A stretch of DNA of 35,609 nt from a virus, in IMG/VR virus record IMGVR_UViG_3300028025_001393, positions 1 to 35,609 of that record. One strand, 5' to 3'. The position numbers and the translations under genes were made by a program. The notes beneath the pieces were generated by a model. That model was not told where the DNA came from. It searched no databases and was given only the letters and a program-made list of their open reading frames with translations. Below, one piece after another: positions 31,100-35,609 of the stretch; position 1 is the first letter of the stretch; the number at the start of each line of letters is the position of its first letter.

Positions 31100-31304
31100 T
31101 AACAGTGAACTACATAGGCATCAGTGCGAAGTTCGTCAAATATTAAAGTGGCGTACTGAGGATAGAAATAAGGCTATTGAGTATTTGTCTATTGTCCTTA
31201 AAAAACGCGGAGATAGAACGGCTCAGTTACTAGAGAAAGATTGTAGGGAACAATGGAAGCTAGGATCAAGAGGGGATGACGGAGTATGGTTTACAAAAGG
31301 GTAG
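31092..31304 (+). CDS. Small conserved phage protein (DUF7696-like)
   Basis: A 70-residue protein; I choose GTG 31092, which overlaps the helicase stop and gives the usual start PDNSELHRHQCEVRQIL. A TTG at 31071 is also in frame. The helical core ends KKRGDRTAQLLEKDCREQWK. Similar proteins are found next to replication genes in many phages, without known function. Confidence 0.68.
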   Translation: MPDNSELHRHQCEVRQILKWRTEDRNKAIEYLSIVLKKRGDRTAQLLEKDCREQWKLGSRGDDGVWFTKG

Positions 31305-31576
31305 ACGATAATCAATCTAAGGTTGTAAAGGCACTGAGAGACTTAGGAGCTACGGTTCAGCATCTTCACGCAGTAGGTAAAGGTTGTCCTGATATTGTTG
31401 TCGGCTTCAAAGGTAAAAACTTGTTGCTTGAAATCAAGGATGGTGATAAAAAGGTACTTACTCCAGATCAAGTTAATTGGCACAAGCTCTGGAAAGGTCA
31501 GGTAAATGTAGTGACAAGTGTTGATGATGCTAAATTACTATTATGGAAACTAACAGATGACTATCGATCCGAATGA
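31286..31576 (+). CDS. VRR-NUC-like PD-(D/E)xK nuclease
   Basis: A 96-residue nuclease. The fold signature runs GKGCPDIVVGFKGKNLLLEI with Asp36, Glu49 and Lys51 as catalytic residues, then LTPDQVNWHKLW. The front VDDNQSKVVKALRDLGATVQ is typical of the phage group. It may act as a Holliday-junction or branch nuclease. Overlaps the preceding gene by 19 bases. Confidence 0.86.
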   Translation: MVYKRVDDNQSKVVKALRDLGATVQHLHAVGKGCPDIVVGFKGKNLLLEIKDGDKKVLTPDQVNWHKLWKGQVNVVTSVDDAKLLLWKLTDDYRSE

Positions 31577-31883
31577 AGCAATAAATTTTATGATTAAGAA
31601 TGCAGAGGCTTACGCACAGGCTAAAGCAGATGTCACATACTTAACGGAGCATCGTAAGACGGTCAAGGCTTTGGGGTTTCAGCGTAGCCTTAAAAACACG
31701 ATGGCTGAGAAGGAAGCAGATGCTTACACTACGGTTGAGTACGCTACTTGCGTAGAGGGGCTTAGAGAAGCCGTAGCAGAGGCAGAACGGTTACGTTGGA
31801 TGTTGGTCGCTGCTCAGGCTCGTGTTGATTGCTGGCGGTCGATGGAGGCGTCGAATCGTGCTGTGGAAAGAGCGACTTTGTGA
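31557..31883 (+). CDS. Coiled-coil early protein
   Basis: A 108-residue, helical, Ala/Glu-rich protein (NFMIKNAEAYAQAKADVTYL, KNTMAEKEADAYTTVEYATC, EAVAEAERLRWMLVAAQARV). It starts in a 20-base overlap with the nuclease gene. Similar proteins are frequent after VRR-NUC genes in phages. The last 122 bases lie opposite a convergent - strand gene. Function unknown. Confidence 0.72.
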   Translation: MTIDPNEAINFMIKNAEAYAQAKADVTYLTEHRKTVKALGFQRSLKNTMAEKEADAYTTVEYATCVEGLREAVAEAERLRWMLVAAQARVDCWRSMEASNRAVERATL

Positions 31884-32061
31884 ACGGATCAAATTTTTCT
31901 TCGTCGTATAAAAGCCATTCGTCTGCATCGTCATCAAAGTACATCCAGACACAGGCTTCGTTATCGTATTTCCAGACTATGCCATCATCATCCATTTGCA
32001 TGAGTTCGACTTCTTCAGCTTCAAACCAGAAATCTTGTCCGTCGATAGATATGCCGTACAT
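31762..32061 (-). CDS. Acidic, Trp-rich protein on the opposite strand
   Basis: A 99-residue frame preceded by GGAGG 4 bases before its ATG. The first 60 residues are strongly acidic and aromatic (FWFEAEEVELMQMDDDG, VWMYFDDDADEWLLYDEE); the last 30 are Pro/Thr-rich and lie antisense to the + gene. It fills a stretch with no other gene. It could be a DNA-mimic-type inhibitor, but the reason is composition only. The conserved part may be shorter than the frame. Confidence 0.62.
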   Translation of the reverse strand: MYGISIDGQDFWFEAEEVELMQMDDDGIVWKYDNEACVWMYFDDDADEWLLYDEEKFDPFTKSLFPQHDSTPPSTASNQHEPEQRPTSNVTVLPLLRLL

Positions 32062-32125
32062 ATATCCTCCAGTGAGAAAATAGTAGCAAACTTAAATGGA
32101 ATTTACGTTAATAGAGAGAAAAACT

Positions 32126-32317
32126 ATGAATAAAGATACTTTCCTAAATGATAATGTAATAGATGATAGCAATTTGGCACAATGTGATTACTGTGGGTTT
32201 GTTGAGGATTGGGATGAGATACCTAACGTCAGTGATCCGTGGTCAGATGGAACGGTTACTTGCTGCCCTGAGTGCAACCAGGGTGAGACGTTTACTAGCT
32301 ATAAAGCAGAAAAATGA
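32126..32317 (+). CDS. Small zinc-ribbon protein
   Basis: A 63-residue protein; ATG 32126 with GAGAGAAA upstream is preferred to ATG 32096. Two CxxC pairs (QCDYCGFVEDW and TCCPECNQG) form a zinc ribbon in an acidic background. Ends in an ATGA overlap with the Ref-like nuclease gene. Confidence 0.72.
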   Translation: MNKDTFLNDNVIDDSNLAQCDYCGFVEDWDEIPNVSDPWSDGTVTCCPECNQGETFTSYKAEK

Positions 32318-32616
32318 AGAAAAGAGAAAAGCAATATCTATCTAAAGTAGCAGACATAGGTTGTATAATTTGCTATCGTTTAGGGTATGCAGGTACTCAA
32401 GCAGAGATACACCATATTCGTGGCTTAGGGCTAGGAATGGGTGTCAGAAACTCGCACGATAATGTATTGCCATTGTGTCCAGAGCACCATCGAGGAAACA
32501 CTGGGTATCACGGAATGGGGCGTAAAGCCTTTGAGCGCAAGTATGAGACAACTGAACAAGACTTACTTATTCAAGTAAAGGAAATGTTAAATGATGAAGA
32601 AATCGAAAGCTGCTAA
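32314..32616 (+). CDS. Ref-like HNH nuclease
   Basis: A 100-residue protein. The motif EIHHIRGLGLGMGVR (His33, His34), then NVLPLCPEHHRGNTGYHGMG (Asn50, Cys55, His58, His59, His66) and KAFERKY is that of the phage P1 Ref family, RecA-dependent nucleases. Cys17 and Cys20 at the N-terminus may add a zinc site. It belongs with the recombination genes. Confidence 0.88.
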   Translation: MKKREKQYLSKVADIGCIICYRLGYAGTQAEIHHIRGLGLGMGVRNSHDNVLPLCPEHHRGNTGYHGMGRKAFERKYETTEQDLLIQVKEMLNDEEIESC

Positions 32617-32785
32617 GAAGGTAGCTAAGGTCATGACTGAGTTCGGCAAGGGTGAATTGCACTCTGGCAAAGGTGGCCCTGTAGTTAAGTCTCAGAAGCA
32701 AGCAGTTGCAATTGCACTTAGTGAGGCTGGTAAATCATTGCCTAAGCGTGGTCAACGTACAGCTAAGAACAAGGCTAAGAAATGA
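32591..32785 (+). CDS. Small basic protein (DUF6496-like)
   Basis: A 64-residue, Lys-rich protein. KVMTEFGKGELHSGKGGPVV followed by KQAVAIALSEAGKS is the pattern of DUF6496, abundant in phages without known role. AAAGGAA lies 7 bases before the ATG. It is one of three consecutive small basic proteins (with those at 33276 and 33437), now split by an HNH gene. Confidence 0.78.
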   Translation: MMKKSKAAKKVAKVMTEFGKGELHSGKGGPVVKSQKQAVAIALSEAGKSLPKRGQRTAKNKAKK

Positions 32786-33279
32786 AGGTTTGCTTTAAGT
32801 GCAAAGAAGAAAGTTCTTTTGAGTTTTTCTTCAAGCATAGTCAAACTCCTGACGGTTATCATAGTTGGTGTAAGAAATGTTGCACAGAAGGAAATATTAA
32901 ATCTAGGAATAAGCAAAACTCAACAATAGAAGGACGAGCAAGAGTTTTTTTATTAAATGCCAAAAGAGGTGCTTTAAAAAGAAAACAAGACTTTTCCTTA
33001 GAAATTAAAGATATTGTTGATTGTTGGAATGAGCAGTCGCAAATTTGTGCTTATAGCGGTAGGCAAATGACATTATTAGCTGGTCAATTAAATACTGTTT
33101 CAATTGAGAGAATTAATAGTTCAATTGGTTACACAAAAGACAATACTATATTAGTTTGCCAAGCAATAAATAGAATGAAATCTGATTTTGAGTTTGATGA
33201 TTTTTATAATTTTTGCAGAGACGTTGCTACATTCTTGGGCGACGATAATTTAGAAATTAACGTTGGGGCATACAAATGA
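32782..33279 (+). CDS. Freestanding HNH endonuclease-like gene inserted between small basic genes
   Basis: A 165-residue protein with an N-terminal zinc ribbon (CFKCKEE, Cys4 and Cys7; WCKKCC, Cys30 and Cys33) and an HNH-like segment, SIERINSSIGYTKDNTILVC at about 107-126, as in SIDRID...GY...N homing enzymes. The base composition is clearly more A/T-rich than its neighbours. It starts and ends in ATGA overlaps, fitting precisely between two phage genes. Likely a mobile endonuclease. Confidence 0.8.
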   Translation: MKVCFKCKEESSFEFFFKHSQTPDGYHSWCKKCCTEGNIKSRNKQNSTIEGRARVFLLNAKRGALKRKQDFSLEIKDIVDCWNEQSQICAYSGRQMTLLAGQLNTVSIERINSSIGYTKDNTILVCQAINRMKSDFEFDDFYNFCRDVATFLGDDNLEINVGAYK

Positions 33280-33440
33280 AGAAAAAAGGCGATCCGGGAT
33301 TGTACGATGCAATTAATGCCAAGAAAAAGCGCATAGCTGAAGGTTCTGGTGAGAAGATGCGTAAGCCAGGTACTAAAGGTGCACCGACTAAGGCTGACTT
33401 TAAAGATGCTGCTAAGACTGCTAAGAAGGTAAAGAAATGA
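33276..33440 (+). CDS. Small Lys-rich phage protein
   Basis: A 54-residue basic protein (KKKGDPGLYDAINAKKKRIA, GSGEKMRKPGTKGAPTKADF). The KPG(T/S)KGAP pattern occurs in many phages beside DUF6496 and DUF6321 proteins. Starts and ends in ATGA overlaps. Function unknown; DNA compaction or nucleoid binding is possible for such composition. Confidence 0.75.
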   Translation: MKKKGDPGLYDAINAKKKRIAEGSGEKMRKPGTKGAPTKADFKDAAKTAKKVKK

Positions 33441-33736
33441 CTGCGGCTTGGACTAAGAAGGCTGGCAAGAACCCTAAAGGTGGGCTTAATGAGAAAGGTC
33501 GCAAGTCGTATGAGGCTGCGAATCCTGGCTCAGACTTAAAGGCTCCGGTTAAAAGTGGCGACAACCCACGTAGAGCGTCTTTTTTAGCTCGTATGGGGAA
33601 TATGCCAGGGGCAGAGAGAAAACCTGATGGTGAGCCTACTAGACTGCTTCTAAGCCTACAGGCATGGGGAGCTAGTTCAAAAGCTGATGCTAAGAAGAAA
33701 GCTGCTGCAATATCCGCACGAAACAAGAAGAAATGA
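33437..33736 (+). CDS. DUF6321-like basic protein
   Basis: A 99-residue basic protein. The signature AAWTKKAGKNPKGGLNEKGR with SYEAANPGSDLKAPVK and then SGDNPRRASFLARMGNMPG is that of DUF6321, widespread in phages. Lys-rich C-terminus. It overlaps both neighbours by 4 bases. Function unknown. Confidence 0.78.
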   Translation: MTAAWTKKAGKNPKGGLNEKGRKSYEAANPGSDLKAPVKSGDNPRRASFLARMGNMPGAERKPDGEPTRLLLSLQAWGASSKADAKKKAAAISARNKKK

Positions 33737-34272
33737 TCCCTAAGACGTTAAATCTAGGCTCCGGCAAGGATTGGAAAGAACATTACTTTAACGCAGATAT
33801 ATTGCTTAGAGTAAATCCTGATTGGTGGGTAGACATATCTAAGGTTGAATTCGGTCAGATTATTGATACTCCGAGGTTTGGAAAGGTCGAGATTACAAAA
33901 GGGATGTTTAAACGTGTCGTCGCAAACGATGTTTTAGAACATATCCCTGACCTTGTGTCGTCAATGACGAATATTAAGGACATATTAGAGGTTGGCGGTG
34001 AGTTACACATTAACGTACCGTATGAGCTAAGTCTTGGTGCATGGCAAGATCCGACACACGTTAGAGCGTTTAACGAGAATAGCTGGCTGTATTACACTGA
34101 TTGGCACTGGTATCTAGGGTGGGAAGATCGATTCAATCTAACGTCGATGGAATTTAAATTGTCAGAAATTGGTCAGAAAATGATGGATAAGGGTATTCCT
34201 GACGATGAGATTATGCGTACTCCTAGAGCAGTAGATTCAATGAAGGTAGTTTTAACTAAGATAAGTTTATAG
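33733..34272 (+). CDS. SAM-dependent methyltransferase, class I
   Basis: A 179-residue protein. Motif I is LNLGSGKDW (6-14), the motif around VVANDVLEHIPDLVSSM marks the acidic and post-II region, and LEVGGELHINVPYE is motif IV-like, followed by DPTHVRAFNENSW. This is a type-11 methyltransferase common in phages, often near glycosyltransferases for glycan or small-molecule substrates. No target-recognition domain is seen, so DNA is not indicated. The start of the structured RNA overlaps its stop codon. Confidence 0.85.
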   Translation: MIPKTLNLGSGKDWKEHYFNADILLRVNPDWWVDISKVEFGQIIDTPRFGKVEITKGMFKRVVANDVLEHIPDLVSSMTNIKDILEVGGELHINVPYELSLGAWQDPTHVRAFNENSWLYYTDWHWYLGWEDRFNLTSMEFKLSEIGQKMMDKGIPDDEIMRTPRAVDSMKVVLTKISL

Positions 34273-34477
34273 TCGGTAGGTTTTAAGTTTACAGTCTCAA
34301 CACGCATGAGGATTGGTTTGCCGAGGTAGAGTCCGGATCGAAACGGCAAGATCAGCGGAGTGTCCTTAGTGACTAGGCGGCTCAGTGAGCGAGCGCAGTC
34401 CTCAGCCGTGTTGGGAAAGCGGATGCTGTGGTAGTTCCATAAGCTGCCAGATCAAACAGACGCAGCGAGTACCAACT
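34271..34477 (+). ncRNA. Candidate structured leader RNA / riboregulator, unknown class
   Basis: A non-coding stretch of about 207 bases, GC-rich (100 of 180 bases at 34291-34470 are G or C by hand count). Pairings: P0 34271-34278 with 34470-34477 (7 of 8); P1 34295-34304 with 34407-34416 (10) continuing after a 2x2 internal loop into 34307-34315 with 34396-34404 (9); P2 34317-34323 with 34344-34350 (7); P3 34380-34383 with 34387-34390 (4); P4 34425-34428 with 34463-34466 (4), enclosing hairpin P5 34429-34436 with 34442-34449 (8), loop CCATA. It precedes the glycosyltransferase gene and holds no tRNA or long frame. Confidence 0.7.
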
Positions 34478-34480
34478 TTA

Positions 34481-34494
34481 TTTATGGAGATAAC
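34481..34494 (+). promoter_or_regulatory. Ribosome-binding region complementary to the leader hairpin
   Basis: TTTATGGAG (34481-34489) contains the GGAG site 5 bases before the TTG start at 34495. It can pair over nine bases with TTCCATAAG (34435-34443) in hairpin P5, five of them (TATGG with CCATA) matching exactly the apical loop. Pairing would hide the ribosome-binding site. Seen in sequence; control of translation is inference. Confidence 0.55.
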
Positions 34495-35211
34495 TTGCAA
34501 GCAATCGTAATCGCTACGGTAGATAGCCCAAGCATCCACGTATTATTGGAGAGCATTAATCAATATGCAGCAGAATTACCAATATACATTAGTGGAAATA
34601 GTCTGGAGTTGTGGGGAAAGATTAGAGCAAGACTTAAAAATGATCGAGTCGTGTTCCGACCAAATACTGCTACCAATTTCGGAGATGCGTATAACGAGAT
34701 TGTCGGATATGCGTTTAAGGCAGGGAATTACGATTCATTAATTATTGCTAACGATGACGTAGTGCTAACGCCAAATACTATTGAAAAGATGCAAGAAGAT
34801 TGGGATATGGTTACTAGGGAGTTCTTAACTGGCTTTCTAGGAGCGAGATCAGATTACGTATTGCCAGATCAGAATATAAGAGTACCAGTAGACGAAGATA
34901 CTATTGTCGGGCTGCGTTGGAATAGCGAGAACCATATAAAGATGGTTGATGTAATTGCTCCCATATTTGCGGCTATAAGTAGGAAGGCATGGGATGTAGC
35001 ACAATTCCCTAGCACTAATTGGTATTCAGACAATATAATATGTCATGACTTAAACAAGGCTGGTTATCAGCACTTTGTAAGTCGTGGATATGTTCATCAT
35101 GCAGGAAGTCAGACGGTTGGAACAGACTTTGCTAAGTGCCATGAAGAACCACGTGAGTGGATAAAGACTAACAGACCAGATATGTACGAGGTTTTCTATG
35201 GCAACACTTGA
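34495..35211 (+). CDS. Glycosyltransferase, GT2-like
   Basis: A 238-residue protein. The start is TTG 34495 with GGAG at 34486-34489; no ATG precedes it in frame. GT-A features: AIVIATVDSPSIHVLLESIN at the front, IANDDVVLT with metal-binding Asp87-Asp88, and SDNIICHDLNKAGY followed by GYVHHAGSQT in the acceptor region. The acceptor is unknown; the neighbouring methyltransferase suggests a glycan pathway. Its stop overlaps the start of the ParB-like gene. Confidence 0.83.
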   Translation: MQAIVIATVDSPSIHVLLESINQYAAELPIYISGNSLELWGKIRARLKNDRVVFRPNTATNFGDAYNEIVGYAFKAGNYDSLIIANDDVVLTPNTIEKMQEDWDMVTREFLTGFLGARSDYVLPDQNIRVPVDEDTIVGLRWNSENHIKMVDVIAPIFAAISRKAWDVAQFPSTNWYSDNIICHDLNKAGYQHFVSRGYVHHAGSQTVGTDFAKCHEEPREWIKTNRPDMYEVFYGNT

Positions 35212-35609
35212 GGAAACGCTAAGAAGTTTAGGATTATCAGCCGCTAGGGGTATTCCTCAATTAGCCACAGGATTTGTTGATTTGGCTGCATTGCCATTTA
35301 CAGCGACAGGACTATTAAAGCCTGAAGAAGCAGTAGGATCGACAGCTTATTTAACGTCTAAAGGGTTACTTCCTCCTGAGCAGCAAGGATTATTAAACCA
35401 AACTACTGAGCTTTTATCAGGCGCATTGAACCCTGCTGGAGCTGCTAAGACTATGGGTTTGCTAGGGGCAACTAAAATTAGTAAAGATACAATTGGATCA
35501 TTAAGGAAAGCAGTTGCTAATAAGTCGCTTGATGATTTGTCATTAGCAAATGTTCCGCTAGAACCAAATATTATTGATAATAATAACATTAGGGAAACGT
35601 GCAATACGC
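35198..35609 (+). CDS. ParB/sulfiredoxin-like phage protein, N-terminal part (continues at window start)
   Basis: The ATG at 35198 lies in a 14-base overlap with the glycosyltransferase gene. The N-terminal 85 residues contain SLGLSAARGIPQLATGFVDL, then ALPFTATGLL and SKGLLPPEQQ, a hydrophobic helical region reminiscent of internal virion proteins. The frame runs into the 126-base overlap and continues at bases 1-539, giving 268 residues in all. After 35591 the last 18 bases differ from the left copy but stay open. Confidence 0.72.
   Translation, partial: MATLEETLRSLGLSAARGIPQLATGFVDLAALPFTATGLLKPEEAVGSTAYLTSKGLLPPEQQGLLNQTTELLSGALNPAGAAKTMGLLGATKISKDTIGSLRKAVANKSLDDLSLANVPLEPNIIDNNNIRETCNT
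35466..35591. repeat. Right copy of terminal direct overlap (126 bp)
   Basis: Identical to 1-126. The 18 bases after it (35592-35609) do not match bases 127-144, so the overlap ends abruptly; this may be a read error, a variant in the population, or a misjoined end. Confidence 0.9.

Noticed and set aside
33421-33726. 101-codon - strand frame opposite the DUF6321-like gene
   Set aside because: The + product has a recognisable family pattern and ATGA coupling on both sides; the antisense frame has neither.
34381-34396. CTCAGTGAGCGAGCGC resembles part of the adeno-associated virus terminal repeat and Rep-binding site
   Set aside because: The match is short, has one repeat unit fewer, and lies within an RNA-like structure of a bacterial virus; chance or unrelated structure is likelier than shared origin.
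34271-34477. Possible tRNA, RNase P RNA, group I intron or hammerhead ribozyme
   Set aside because: No T-loop consensus or acceptor stem, no RNase P core beyond a short TCCGG likeness, no group I P7 element and no CTGATGA core were found.
1-35609. Integrase, attachment site, CRISPR array, insertion sequence or tRNA gene
   Set aside because: None was found on either strand by reading; mobile DNA is limited to the HNH genes.

Overview
The window is the essentially complete genome of a tailed bacteriophage (Caudoviricetes), very probably a short-tailed podovirus. It has a P22-type portal of 700 residues, a separate scaffolding protein, an SU10/DUF5309-type major capsid protein and a P22 gp10-like tail protein, with no sheath, tail tube, tape measure or RNA polymerase gene. 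The first 126 bases recur near the right end (35466-35591). One gene runs off the right edge and continues in frame at the left edge, so the molecule is a circularly permuted or circular assembly of about 35,465 bp. Rz/Rz1 spanins and a GH19 endolysin point to a Gram-negative host; the host genus cannot be read from the sequence. No integrase or clear lysogeny repressor is seen, so a lytic lifestyle is likelier.

Layout on the + strand: packaging and head (576-8716: terminase small and large subunits, portal, scaffold, capsid, an inserted HNH endonuclease, a small protein, a glycosyltransferase, an adaptor); tail, fibre and internal virion proteins (8725-20902); lysis (20902-23958: holin candidates, GH19 lysin, lipoprotein, spanin pair); a Cys-rich protein and a metallophosphoesterase up to 25094.

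A convergent - strand early block runs from 28395 down to 25066. It is driven by a strong sigma70-like promoter at 28437-28466 and carries an ERF single-strand annealing protein, an SSB-like protein, a MazG-like pyrophosphohydrolase, an XRE-type regulator and many small proteins. A UUCG-loop terminator at 26494-26519 divides it. Divergently, from 28486, the + strand holds a winged-helix-like protein, a DUF1376 replication initiator, a primase zinc-finger protein, a DnaB/RepA-like helicase, a VRR-NUC-like nuclease, a Ref-like HNH nuclease, a second freestanding HNH gene, small basic proteins, a methyltransferase, a glycosyltransferase and a ParB-like protein that crosses the assembly junction just before the terminase genes.

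The most unusual region is 34271-34494, a GC-rich non-coding stretch between the methyltransferase and a glycosyltransferase. It can fold into a closed, branched RNA with a 19-bp long-range arm. One hairpin loop of this RNA is perfectly complementary to the ribosome-binding region of the glycosyltransferase. I read it as a candidate structured leader or riboregulator of unknown class. Apart from this stretch there is no gap of more than about 200 bases without a gene.
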